Shown here piece by piece: positions 44,586 to 53,393 of a stretch of 64,000 bases of DNA. The DNA is from an uncultured Bacillaceae bacterium (lineage in GTDB: Bacteria; Bacillota; Bacilli; Bacillales; Caldibacillaceae), in NCBI GenBank assembly GCA_937951955.1, contig CALGAD010000017.1, forward strand, positions 35,863 through 99,862, read 5' to 3'. Below the pieces are notes generated by a model that was given only the letters and a program-made list of their open reading frames with translations, did not search any database and was not told where the DNA came from. The position numbers and the translations under genes were made by a program. The stretch's first letter is position 1, and every line of letters starts with the position of its first letter.

Positions 44586-44660
44586 TGTATGAAGCGCTAA
44601 ATGCATTCAATCCTTGATAACCATAGAGAAGGACTGAACGAATCAGCTTTTGTAGCAGTA

Positions 44661-44996
44661 TTATAAATAAAAACCGTAAAAAACAGTTGCTGAGAGTGAA
44701 ATCGCGAGTAAAATCAATGCTGTTCCTGTCGGTTTTCCTTTAATTTTGCGCGCTAAACCGATTTCGAGAAAGGAAATGGTGGCGATACCTAAAGCTGTTT
44801 TTAAGATATGCGGTCCACTCCAACCGATGTAATATAGCATGAAACCGCCGGTAAATAAAATGACTAAATAAAGGGTGCGCATAATCATTGCGGTAATTTT
44901 TACCGCTTTATCTTTTCCTTGATTCACGAGAATATATGCGACAATAAACAGGATAACAGCAAGAAACCATGCGCCCATATGTATATCAATAATCAT
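44661..44996 (-). CDS. yisL: Membrane protein YisL (DUF1516)
   Basis: Four-helix membrane protein of 111 aa: IHMGAWFLAVILFIVAYILV, TLYLVILFTGGFMLYYI, ILKTALGIATISFLEIGLA and a final ALILLAISLSATVFYGFYL. It matches the DUF1516/YisL family; function unknown. ATG 44996 lies 8 nt after GGAGG; an upstream ATG would begin inside that site. Confidence 0.88.
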   Translation of the reverse strand: MIIDIHMGAWFLAVILFIVAYILVNQGKDKAVKITAMIMRTLYLVILFTGGFMLYYIGWSGPHILKTALGIATISFLEIGLARKIKGKPTGTALILLAISLSATVFYGFYL

Positions 44997-45093
44997 GATG
45001 GAATCCTCCTTCATCCAGTTTCTAGTAAAATCATATCATATGGGCGGAAAATGTAATAATAATATACTCACAAATTACAAATCTTATCCGGTA

Positions 45094-45999
45094 TTATTCC
45101 ACGATATTTTTCAATGTACCGATATTTTCAATCGAAATTTCAATCACATCACCTGTTCGTAAAAATTTAGGTGGATGAAATCCTTTACCTACACCAGCAG
45201 GCGTACCTGTTGCGATAATGTCTCCCGGCTCTAGCGTCATCCCCCGGGATATCGTGGCGATAATTTCTGCAATCGGAAAAATCATCTGTGCTGTATTTCC
45301 GTTTTGCCGGATGTCCCCGTTCACCCGGGTTTCAATACGCAAGTTTTGCGGATCTTCCAGTTCCATTTTATCAACAATCCAGGGACCCATCGGGCAGCTG
45401 CCATCAAGACTTTTTCCGAGGAAAAATTGAACATGGCGGCTTTGTAAATCCCGTGCACTAATATCATTGATAATCGTATATCCGAATATATAATCGAAGC
45501 TTTCCTCGACAGGAATGTTTTTTCCCTCTTTGCCGATGACAATCGCCAGTTCTCCTTCGTAATCAAGGGCAGCGGTAAGCTCGCTATGGTCAGGAATTTT
45601 TTCCCCGTGACCGATCACCGCTGTTGGCGGTTTCGTGAAAACTATGAGATTTTCCGGAATTTTTTCCGAACCCATTTCCCGGACATGCTCCCGGTAATTT
45701 TTGCCGACACAAAAAATATTTTTCGCTGGTCGGGGTATCGGTGCCAGCAAACGCAGTTCGCTTATCGGATACTGAACTTCTTTATCAATATCTCGCTTTT
45801 TCCCCTCTGCAATAAGTTCCTGTACGGAATGGACAAATGAATCACCACGCCGGATCACCCCGAGCATATTGTCAGGAACTTTTTCCGGCCAGTTAACAAG
45901 TTCGGCTAATTTTTTTAAATGAACAATCGTTTTCCCATCCTCCACGACAATGCCAACAAATTGTTCTCCTGCCTGATTTTGCACCGTTGCCCATTTCAT
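45094..45999 (-). CDS. yisK: Fumarylacetoacetate hydrolase family protein YisK
   Basis: FAH-fold metal enzyme of 301 aa, same length as B. subtilis YisK, which has been reported as an oxaloacetate decarboxylase and to affect cell shape with Mbl. Metal and substrate motifs are NIFCVGKNYREHVREMG, ALDYEGELAIVIGKEG and IATGTPAGVGKG. Its ATG overlaps the stop of the DUF418 gene (TAATG), with AAGGAG upstream, so the two are translationally coupled. Confidence 0.92.
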   Translation of the reverse strand: MKWATVQNQAGEQFVGIVVEDGKTIVHLKKLAELVNWPEKVPDNMLGVIRRGDSFVHSVQELIAEGKKRDIDKEVQYPISELRLLAPIPRPAKNIFCVGKNYREHVREMGSEKIPENLIVFTKPPTAVIGHGEKIPDHSELTAALDYEGELAIVIGKEGKNIPVEESFDYIFGYTIINDISARDLQSRHVQFFLGKSLDGSCPMGPWIVDKMELEDPQNLRIETRVNGDIRQNGNTAQMIFPIAEIIATISRGMTLEPGDIIATGTPAGVGKGFHPPKFLRTGDVIEISIENIGTLKNIVE

Positions 46000-47204
46000 T
46001 ACGACATCGACTCCTTCTTTAATTTGATATTTGGAATTTTTCCATATGTTCCCCGGCGCCAGAGCCATTCGAGCGGTCCCATACGGAAATGGTTTAACCA
46101 AACACGACTGAAGATAAGCTGGATAAGGAAAATCACCATCACGATCAGCGCACATTCTGTATAGGAAATAGTTCCAAAAAGTCCCAGCCCGTAACTATAA
46201 AATAGGAAGGTGCTAATGAGAGACTGGAAAATATAATTGCTTAATGCCAGTTTTCCAACTGCGCTAAAGAGCTGAATAATCCTTGTGAAGCGGGATGAAT
46301 TGGCAAGTAAATAAATCAGTGAAATGTAGGCGAAAGTAAGGATCGGTCCCCCAAATAAATCTTGAAACTGCTCCAGTACATACACGCCTGGAAAAAGATA
46401 AGGTGTTAATTTAAAAAAGATACCGACCGGAAAGGTAAAATACAATAATTTTCGGAAAAAGACTTTGTTTTCCGGACTCGGGATGAATTTACCACTTCTT
46501 GCCAGACTTACCCCGATCATGAGCAGGGGAAAGACCATGAATATCAACAAGATGATTCCACCCGCATTAATGAGGAACCATTCAAAAATCCGCTGTTCCG
46601 TTATCTCCAGAAAACTTCCCGTACTGTAAATTTCGATGGCCGAGCGGGCAGCTTCAGGTTCATATAAATCTTCCAGGCTTAAAATCCCGAAATGAAAGAG
46701 CGCATGGTAGAGAAGTAGAAAAAGGGAACACGGTACCGAATATAAAATGATTGCAAAAATCATTAGTGCTTTCGGGGTTACTTCCATTTTTACAATTAAA
46801 ATCAATAAAAAACCGAAGACTCCATAAATGATTAGAATATCCCCTGGCCAGAGGAAAAAAGCATGGATCATGCCAAACAGCAATAATATCCCCATTCTGC
46901 GCAAGCTGATTTTCGTAAAATTTTGCTCCCTTTCCTTCGCCCTTTCATACATGATCGTTAAACCGCAGCCGAATAGTATAGCAAATAATGGATAAAAACT
47001 TGCCTGCACCAGTACATCAATGATTCCAAATACGAAGCGGTCGAGATCTGTTTTGCTAAAATCCATTGGATCAACATAAAAAATTGGCAAGGCGTAAGAT
47101 TGCATATTCACAAGAAAAATTCCGAGTATAGCAAGGCCGCGCATCGCATCAATCGCTAATATTCTTTCCCGAAATAAACCCGGTACCTGACTTCTGTTTG
47201 TCAC
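45999..47204 (-). CDS. DUF418 family membrane protein
   Basis: Integral membrane protein of 401 aa with about ten helices and the family start RILAIDAMRGLAILGIFLVNMQ. The C-terminal DUF418 block ends LNHFRMGPLEWLWRRGTYG. Related proteins are E. coli YeiB and B. subtilis YxaH/YrkO. It may belong to the wider acyltransferase-3-like group; substrate unknown. Its stop overlaps the yisK start, an arrangement I do not recall from B. subtilis. Confidence 0.85.
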   Translation of the reverse strand: MTNRSQVPGLFRERILAIDAMRGLAILGIFLVNMQSYALPIFYVDPMDFSKTDLDRFVFGIIDVLVQASFYPLFAILFGCGLTIMYERAKEREQNFTKISLRRMGILLLFGMIHAFFLWPGDILIIYGVFGFLLILIVKMEVTPKALMIFAIILYSVPCSLFLLLYHALFHFGILSLEDLYEPEAARSAIEIYSTGSFLEITEQRIFEWFLINAGGIILLIFMVFPLLMIGVSLARSGKFIPSPENKVFFRKLLYFTFPVGIFFKLTPYLFPGVYVLEQFQDLFGGPILTFAYISLIYLLANSSRFTRIIQLFSAVGKLALSNYIFQSLISTFLFYSYGLGLFGTISYTECALIVMVIFLIQLIFSRVWLNHFRMGPLEWLWRRGTYGKIPNIKLKKESMS

Positions 47205-47315
47205 CTATAAAACCACCTCAACACAGGAATCATCACATTTCCGAAAATTCCCTCAATTATCACCTCCATTATAACGGAAATTTTGTAACCTCACTAGAAA
47301 TTAGGCGAAAGTATC

Positions 47316-47342
47316 ACATCAGCCGCTCATTTTCATAAAATA
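47316..47342 (+). promoter_or_regulatory. Sigma-K-type promoter of the gerP operon
   Basis: AC (-35), 16-nt spacer, CATAAAATA (-10), matching the sigma-K pattern AC-N16/17-CATANNNTA, 29 nt before gerPA. The gerP operon of B. subtilis is sigma-K dependent and repressed by GerE (literature). Confidence 0.75.
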
Positions 47343-47371
47343 TAAAGACCCTTTAAGGAGGTTGTGAAAAA

Positions 47372-47593
47372 ATGCCGGCCATCGTTGGAATTGTGCATGT
47401 AACAAACATTGGCAATGCCTCCGTTTTTCATATCGGGGATGTATACCGAATCGCACCCCATTCCGAAGCAAAAACATTTTCAGGTTCCGGATCGTTCAAT
47501 CAAGCAGATAAACTTTACGTATACAACCATCAAAACATTACGAAAACAGAGGATAATGAAGTGATAGATCAGCCTGTTATTTTTAATCAATAA
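47372..47593 (+). CDS. gerPA: Spore germination protein GerPA
   Basis: Small protein of 73 aa needed for permeability of the spore coat to germinants. The family start MPAIVGIVHVTNIGNASVFHIGDVYRI is followed by a Gly/Ser stretch (FSGSGSFNQ). It is paralogous to GerPF at the other end of the operon. AAGGAGG precedes the ATG. Confidence 0.93.
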   Translation: MPAIVGIVHVTNIGNASVFHIGDVYRIAPHSEAKTFSGSGSFNQADKLYVYNHQNITKTEDNEVIDQPVIFNQ

Positions 47594-47696
47594 ATAGGAT
47601 GAAAAAACGACTTTTTCACAATATTCGCGGAGATTTATAAGTAAGTTTTCCTAGTGTTTTTCTACATCGTTTATTCAAATACAAAAAAGGTGGAGA

Positions 47697-47912
47697 ATGA
47701 TGAATATTTATGTGCACCAGTCTATTCAAATCAATATCTTACGGATTAACTCGATGGCCAACTCCGCCATCGTCCAGATTGGCACAGCCGGCTCTATCCG
47801 AGCCCGCTCGACTATCACGAATTCCGGAGGATTTAAAGAAGCCGCCGAAACAACGACCAATCTGGGCGGGTTTGTGACCACCTCTTTACAATCCTTTCCT
47901 TTACAGCAGTAG
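47697..47912 (+). CDS. gerPB: Spore germination protein GerPB
   Basis: Protein of 71 aa: MNIYVHQSIQINILRINSM, SAIVQIGTAGSI and a Thr/Gly-rich tail. It is a coat-permeability factor acting with the other GerP proteins. GGTGGAG precedes a double ATG. The gap of 103 nt after gerPA contains a 7-bp AT-rich hairpin (TGAAAAA/TTTTTCA, 47600-47618). Confidence 0.92.
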   Translation: MMNIYVHQSIQINILRINSMANSAIVQIGTAGSIRARSTITNSGGFKEAAETTTNLGGFVTTSLQSFPLQQ

Positions 47913-47979
47913 TTCGTGAATGAGGAAGATAACCATTTCGTAAACCCGGGTGATATTTCAAAAGAAAGGTTGTGGATAC

Positions 47980-48576
47980 ATGACGAATGAGTTTTACTAT
48001 ACGCTCCACCAATTGTCAAAACAGCTGGAACGCCAGGAAAAGCTGCTTCAACAGTTAAAGAAAAAGCAGCTTTCATTACAAAGTGAATTGGAGGAAATAA
48101 AAAAGCAACCTCCGCTCCGTATTGATCGTATTGAATATCAGTTTGATCAGTTAAAAATTGATCGGTTAGAAGGAACGTTGAATATCGGTTTGAATCCGCA
48201 AGACTTGCAGGATATGGATGAGTTTTCCATCGATCCCCTGCCCTTCCAACAAATGCAAGGAAAGTATTTCCAACAGATGCGGGCACGCATCGAAGAAGAG
48301 CTCAGCCATTATTTAGATCACAATCTACCGCAGGAAATCGAAAAAATAAAAGAAAAGCTGCATGTAACCCTTGATGATTCATATACGGAATTTATTAAAC
48401 AAGATATTCGCAAACAGTTACGGGAACGAATTGAGTTTTATCTCAAACAGCAGCTCCAGGAAAACCGCACGAACATTGAAAGCCTCGATGAACACGAAAT
48501 TATCAAGAAAATGAAAACGGATATCGCAGACGCTGTACAGAAGTTTTTCGAACAATTTCCAATGAAAGGAGACTGA
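47980..48576 (+). CDS. gerPC: Spore germination protein GerPC
   Basis: The largest GerP protein, 198 aa. An N-terminal coiled coil (LHQLSKQLERQEKLLQQLKK onward) precedes a region with IDRIEYQFDQLKIDRLEGTLNIGL that is typical of GerPC. The rest is acidic and helical. ATG 47980 lies after AAAGGT; the frame is open upstream without a site. Confidence 0.92.
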   Translation: MTNEFYYTLHQLSKQLERQEKLLQQLKKKQLSLQSELEEIKKQPPLRIDRIEYQFDQLKIDRLEGTLNIGLNPQDLQDMDEFSIDPLPFQQMQGKYFQQMRARIEEELSHYLDHNLPQEIEKIKEKLHVTLDDSYTEFIKQDIRKQLRERIEFYLKQQLQENRTNIESLDEHEIIKKMKTDIADAVQKFFEQFPMKGD

Positions 48577-48582
48577 TGAAAA

Positions 48583-48765
48583 GTGTTACTCGATGTGACG
48601 AATAAAGATTTATATGTCGGAACGGTGGATATCAAAGGCGTCTCCGGTTCATCTATCGTGCTTGTTGGGGATACGAATTGTATCGAAGCTATTTCCTTTT
48701 TCGACACTCCCCTGGAATCCCAGTATATCGGTCCGTTGATTCCAATTGCTCCGGAACGGGATTAA
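48583..48765 (+). CDS. gerPD: Spore germination protein GerPD
   Basis: Protein of 60 aa: MLLDVTNKDLYVGTVDIKGV, SSSIVLVGDT-like SGSSIVLVGDTNCIEA, ending PIAPERD. The start is GTG, 6 nt after the gerPC stop; AAGGAG lies inside the end of gerPC. It is a coat-permeability factor. Confidence 0.9.
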   Translation: MLLDVTNKDLYVGTVDIKGVSGSSIVLVGDTNCIEAISFFDTPLESQYIGPLIPIAPERD

Positions 48766-48766
48766 G

Positions 48767-49141
48767 ATGTTTAAACGAATATCGAATGTCAGCTATATCC
48801 ATGTCAATGTCGCTGTTAGCGGTTCTGTTGTCCAAATCGGAGATTCCAAAGAGATTTATGGGGATGCCAAAGCGTTAGCGGTTGTGCGCGAGAAGCCAAG
48901 ATTTTGGGGGCAGGAAGGGGATTTCCAGCAATTTCCCATCTTTACGACCCCCGTTCCTTTCACCGGTGATCTGCAGCCGCTTCTTATGAAAAAACAAAAT
49001 TTATCGAGTCAAATTCGCGTCGGTAAAGTTTGCATTGAGCGCATATCAGGGGCTTCCTTGCTGCATATTGGCAGCAATGAACATGCGAATTTAGAAAGCC
49101 GTTTGAAATATATCCGTCACATCATCAAAGAGAAGAAATAA
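48767..49141 (+). CDS. gerPE: Spore germination protein GerPE
   Basis: Protein of 124 aa: MFKRISNVSYIHVNVAVSGS, VVQIGDSKEI, and a second similar block VGKVCIERISGASLLHIGSN, so it looks like two related beta segments. It starts one nt after the gerPD stop and has only a weak ribosome binding site, suggesting coupling to gerPD. Confidence 0.9.
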   Translation: MFKRISNVSYIHVNVAVSGSVVQIGDSKEIYGDAKALAVVREKPRFWGQEGDFQQFPIFTTPVPFTGDLQPLLMKKQNLSSQIRVGKVCIERISGASLLHIGSNEHANLESRLKYIRHIIKEKK

Positions 49142-49239
49142 GCAACACTTTTATAAATTTCGTGCATATCCATGTTATAACACGAGCGCATGATTCCCTG
49201 GTCTTTTCCAGGATGAATCGAATAAAAAGGATGTTGTTC

Positions 49240-49458
49240 ATGCCAGCAATCGTAGGATCGATTCAAATCGTGACAGTCGGTGGCGGTGTCGTAAATTTTG
49301 GCGATACCTTGAATATTTCTCCCAAGTCCGTCGGTAAAGAAAATACAGGATCCGGCTCCGGTAATATCGGGACTTTTGTGGTAACCAATAACGGTTTTAA
49401 TGCCGTCAATGCTTTCGATCCGGATGTAGTAGATCAACCGCAGACGGCCAATCAGTAA
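49240..49458 (+). CDS. gerPF: Spore germination protein GerPF
   Basis: Protein of 72 aa, the last of the operon: MPAIVGSIQIVTVGGGVVNF, GDTLNISPKS, a GSGSGN stretch and VVDQPQTANQ. It is a close relative of GerPA. ATG 49240 follows AAAAGGATG. A 98-nt gap separates it from gerPE. Confidence 0.93.
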   Translation: MPAIVGSIQIVTVGGGVVNFGDTLNISPKSVGKENTGSGSGNIGTFVVTNNGFNAVNAFDPDVVDQPQTANQ

Positions 49459-49466
49459 TTTGTCCA

Positions 49467-49497
49467 TAAAAAACACCGAGTTCGAACACTCGGTGTT
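49467..49497 (-). terminator. Hairpin between gerPF and addA
   Basis: Stem AACACCGAG/CTCGGTGTT. On minus it is followed by TTTTTTATG, so it fits best as the distal addBA terminator; on plus no T-tract follows. Confidence 0.7.
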
Positions 49498-49550
49498 ATA
49501 ACATTCTGAAAGTAGCAGACTTTCTCAAGCTACCTTCAGATAAAACCAAA

Positions 49551-49600
49551 CAATGCAAGTGGAAAATGGAAAAATGTTCCTTCCACTTGCATTGATTTTT
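49551..49600. terminator. Second hairpin between gerPF and addA
   Basis: Perfect 14-bp stem CAATGCAAGTGGAA/TTCCACTTGCATTG with a 16-nt loop, with ATTTTTAGG on plus and TTGGTTTTA on minus. Confidence 0.75.
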
Positions 49601-49634
49601 AGGACTTATTAGACAGCCCTTTTAAAAACTTTGT

Positions 49635-52600
49635 TTAATTTACCTTTAATAAATGGCTCCCGTCAAAGAAAAACAAGTAACTCGCATCAACTTTTCGCTT
49701 TAATATAGCTTCCACAGCTTTACGATATAAAGTGATTTGCGTCTGATACCGTTTCAGTAAAACAGGGCGGGCCTGTTCAAATCCTTGTGGGAATCGTCCG
49801 GTAATTTGATCTGTTTTGTAATCGAGGAGGACAAATCCTTCATCATCTTCAAATAAACAATCGATAATCCCCTGGATGAATACGGTATCGTCTTCCCCTT
49901 CCCAATCCGTATAAATATCTTGTGGATTCATCGCCAAACTAAAGGGAATTTCGCGCTTAAGCCATCTGGCATTGCGAATGCGCGTACCGATTTCTGTCTC
50001 GAAAAACCCGAGGATGCCTTCGATATCGATGCTGCTCGCTTCTTCCGCCGTTAATAATTCCTTTTCCTCTAGTAAATGAACTTGTTCGGCAAGCGATGCC
50101 TTCGTTGGTTCAATCGAAAAGTCGAGATGCTGCATAACTATATGCATGGCTGTTCCTTTTTCTTGCGGCGTAAGTGCCTGTTCTTGCAAAAATTTCGGAC
50201 GGGTTGTAATCGGACGCGGGAATGAGCGAATTAAGTCGATGCCGCTTTCTGAATCGCGAGCTTCCCACAGCCGTTTCAAATCGGAAACCGATTGTTTACT
50301 ATGCTTTAATGTCGCATGTCGATGCGGATATTGCCACGTAAGCTGCTGGTGAATTTTTTCTTTCCATTCGGATTCAACCGGAACGGCTTTTCCTTCCTTT
50401 ACAAAGTTAAGCAATTGTTCTTCGGCACTTTCCTCTTCACTTTCACTTTGCGCTAATTGCTGTTCACTAATCAGTTCAATCTGCCAGCTTGATTCATGAT
50501 GATACAGTTCATCATCTGGCTGGACCGTTACATCGCCTACTAATGGTTTCCCATCGCGATGGCGGACGAGTGCAGGACCGATCCAGTCTAAATAGCTCAT
50601 GCTTTTCAGACGGGTGTATTCAGGCAGCAACCAGTCCGGGTGATCCACATGTTGTTTCCATTGATCCAGCAATTTTTCCAGTTGTTTCGTCGATGCGACT
50701 AAATATAATTTTTCCTTAGCCCGGGTCATCGCCACATATAAAACCCGCATCTCTTCAGCGATCAGCTCGAGCCGTTTTTTTCGCGATATCGACATATGAA
50801 TGAGGGATGGATAAGTGATTTGCTTTTCCGGATTTATATAATTCGTCGCAAATCCAAAATTTTTATCAAACAAATACGGATTATATAGATCGCGCATATT
50901 GAACTTGCGGCCAAGACCGCAAATAAAGACAACCGGGAATTCTAGTCCCTTACTCTTATGAATCGTCATGAGGCGAACAACATTTTCCTGTTCCCCCAGA
51001 AATGGTGCCTCCCCTAAATCATCGCCCCGATCCTGCATCCTTTCAATAAATCGTAAGAAGCGAAAGAGTCCGCGAAATGAGGTGGATTCATAGTTTCGCG
51101 CTCGATCGTAAAAGGAACGCAAATTCGCCTGCCGCTGTTTGCCACCGGGAAGACCGCCGACATAATCATAAAATCCCGTATCGCGATAAATTTGCCAGAT
51201 TAAATCGGATAGCGAGTTTTCCCTGGCAAGGGAACGCCACCGCTCTAAATCTTGCAAAAAGTTTACGAGCATTGCCGCTATCTCTTCATCTTCCGCATTG
51301 TTATGGCGACTGGAGGCAAATTGTTTCACCGCTTCATAAAAAGCTCCTCGCTTATCGATAACCCGAATGCGGGCTAACTGTTCCTCATTCAGCCCGACAA
51401 CCGGAGAACGGAGGACAGAAGCAATCGGGATATCCTGGTACGGATTATCGATCACCTTAAGCAGGGAAAGCATCGTCATGATTTCCGCCGTCTGGAAATA
51501 ACCGCTCGACACATTCGCGTACCCGGGAATATCTTGATCTTTCAACGCCTCTAAAAATTTAGGTGCCCAATTCATCGAACGGAGCAAAATAACGATATCT
51601 TTATATTGAAGCGGTCGGTACGCTTTCGTTTTCGGGTCAAAAACTTGTTTGCCCTCATCAATGAACGAGCGAATTTGCCGCGCTACATATTTCGCTTCCA
51701 TTTCTGACTGTTCCATTTCTTCCTGGCTGAAAAAGTCACCGTCTTCATCGCTATCGCCTGCCGGCTCCTGCTCCTTTCCACCTTCTTTATACAAGATGGC
51801 CAGTTCAACCGGAAAACGGTCCTCTTCTGGATAGGGCGCCCCCTTTTTGAGTTCTGCTCGCTCATCGTATTCAATTTCACCCACTTGACCACCCATTAGC
51901 TGTTTAAACAAAAAGTTCGTTCCGGCCAGCACTTCCTTCCGGCTACGGAAGTTTTTAGCTAAATCGATGCGCAAGCCTGAATCTTTACCGTCTGTATTGA
52001 AGCGCTGATATTTCTGTAAAAAGAGCATCGGTTCCGCCAGACGGAAGCGATAAATCGACTGCTTCACGTCGCCAACCATAAAAAGATTTCCTTCGGCTTC
52101 CGTCGGCTTTTTTACGAGTTGTAAAATTTGCTCCTGCACCATATTCGTATCTTGATATTCATCAATGAACACTTCTTTAAATTTCTTGCGATAATCCAGA
52201 GCTGCATCGGTCGGTTCCAGTTCACCTGTTGCTCCATTTTTCTTACCTAAAATTTGCAAAGTAAAATGTTCCAGATCGGAAAAATCGACGAGCCCTTTTT
52301 CTTTCTTTAATTCGGCGAGTCTTTCGGCAAACTTTTTAACGAGACTAACGAGCACGGCTACCGGTTCCTGCATTTCCCGTAAATCGTTTAAAAAGGTTTC
52401 CGGTTTGCGGGAGAAAAACTGCTCCTGGACATTTTTAATGATGTCTTTTCCTTTATCACGAATATGTTTTGATTCTTCCACGAGGTCCGGATCAAATTCA
52501 TCGCCACGACATGATTTTAAACGACCAAATGAGGCAAGTTGTATCTCCGTATATAGCCGGGAAAACGATTCATTTTTGGCTGCTAATAAACGATCAACGA

Positions 52601-53393
52601 CTTCCAGATCCGCTTCAAAGTTTTCCGCCCGCGGAGTCGGTCCGCCAGGAAGACGGGTCATTTCCAGCCCTTGCTGGAACATGTTGCGCGCTTCTTTTAA
52701 CTGCAGTTCAATATCTAAAAGCAGCGGCCCGATAAAGGGGAGATCATCCACTCTTTCAATCCCCTTGCATTCATAGATTTCAACAAATTGATCAAGCCAG
52801 CCCTCCGGATCGGGATGGGAACGGGAAAATTCAAATAGTTTTAATATTAATTCGGTTAAGTCCTGATCCGAACGGTCCCTCGTAAAAGTATCGACAACCC
52901 GGTAGAACGGGTCATTATTTTCTTTCCCGTACTCCTCCTCCAAAAGCTCCTCCAGTACCTCTTCTTTTAACAGATCACTTTCCGTTTCATCGGCGATCCG
53001 AAAACCCGGATCAATGTCAATCGCGTAATAATATTTGCGAACGACATTGAGGCAAAAGGAATGCAATGTGGATATGGAGGCATTATTTAAAAGACTCAAC
53101 TGTTTGCGCAAATGATATGACGCTGGATTCTTTTTAATTTCCTCTTCAATCGCCAAACCGATGCGGTGGCGCATTTCTTGAGCCGCTGCATCCGTAAAAG
53201 TCGCTACTAATATTTCATCGATATTGACCGGATCAGCGGGGTCGATAATTTTTTGGATGATGCGCTCGACAAGCACCGCCGTCTTCCCCGACCCCGCCGC
53301 TGCAGCGACTAAAATATCCTGTCCCTTCGCATGAATGGCTTTCCACTGTTCATCTGTCCAGGTTACGTGACTCGGCTTTTCCGGTATCGTCAT
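49635..53393 (-). CDS. addA: ATP-dependent helicase/nuclease subunit A
   Basis: Large subunit (1252 aa) of the AddAB complex, the RecBCD equivalent that resects double-strand breaks to Chi for RecA loading. Walker A AAAGSGKT at residues 31-38, the UvrD-type DEYQDTN at 411-417, LMTIHKSKGLEFPVVF and RVLYVAMTRAKEKLYL mark the helicase. The C-terminal RecB-type nuclease has LLDYKTD near residue 1190. The start overlaps the addB stop by 4 nt (ATGA). All motifs are intact. Confidence 0.97.
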   Translation of the reverse strand: MTIPEKPSHVTWTDEQWKAIHAKGQDILVAAAAGSGKTAVLVERIIQKIIDPADPVNIDEILVATFTDAAAQEMRHRIGLAIEEEIKKNPASYHLRKQLSLLNNASISTLHSFCLNVVRKYYYAIDIDPGFRIADETESDLLKEEVLEELLEEEYGKENNDPFYRVVDTFTRDRSDQDLTELILKLFEFSRSHPDPEGWLDQFVEIYECKGIERVDDLPFIGPLLLDIELQLKEARNMFQQGLEMTRLPGGPTPRAENFEADLEVVDRLLAAKNESFSRLYTEIQLASFGRLKSCRGDEFDPDLVEESKHIRDKGKDIIKNVQEQFFSRKPETFLNDLREMQEPVAVLVSLVKKFAERLAELKKEKGLVDFSDLEHFTLQILGKKNGATGELEPTDAALDYRKKFKEVFIDEYQDTNMVQEQILQLVKKPTEAEGNLFMVGDVKQSIYRFRLAEPMLFLQKYQRFNTDGKDSGLRIDLAKNFRSRKEVLAGTNFLFKQLMGGQVGEIEYDERAELKKGAPYPEEDRFPVELAILYKEGGKEQEPAGDSDEDGDFFSQEEMEQSEMEAKYVARQIRSFIDEGKQVFDPKTKAYRPLQYKDIVILLRSMNWAPKFLEALKDQDIPGYANVSSGYFQTAEIMTMLSLLKVIDNPYQDIPIASVLRSPVVGLNEEQLARIRVIDKRGAFYEAVKQFASSRHNNAEDEEIAAMLVNFLQDLERWRSLARENSLSDLIWQIYRDTGFYDYVGGLPGGKQRQANLRSFYDRARNYESTSFRGLFRFLRFIERMQDRGDDLGEAPFLGEQENVVRLMTIHKSKGLEFPVVFICGLGRKFNMRDLYNPYLFDKNFGFATNYINPEKQITYPSLIHMSISRKKRLELIAEEMRVLYVAMTRAKEKLYLVASTKQLEKLLDQWKQHVDHPDWLLPEYTRLKSMSYLDWIGPALVRHRDGKPLVGDVTVQPDDELYHHESSWQIELISEQQLAQSESEEESAEEQLLNFVKEGKAVPVESEWKEKIHQQLTWQYPHRHATLKHSKQSVSDLKRLWEARDSESGIDLIRSFPRPITTRPKFLQEQALTPQEKGTAMHIVMQHLDFSIEPTKASLAEQVHLLEEKELLTAEEASSIDIEGILGFFETEIGTRIRNARWLKREIPFSLAMNPQDIYTDWEGEDDTVFIQGIIDCLFEDDEGFVLLDYKTDQITGRFPQGFEQARPVLLKRYQTQITLYRKAVEAILKRKVDASYLFFFDGSHLLKVN

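Noticed and set aside
44389..44592. Open frame of 67 codons after yisN
   Set aside because: No ribosome binding site, overlaps the yisN end and runs through the terminator hairpin.
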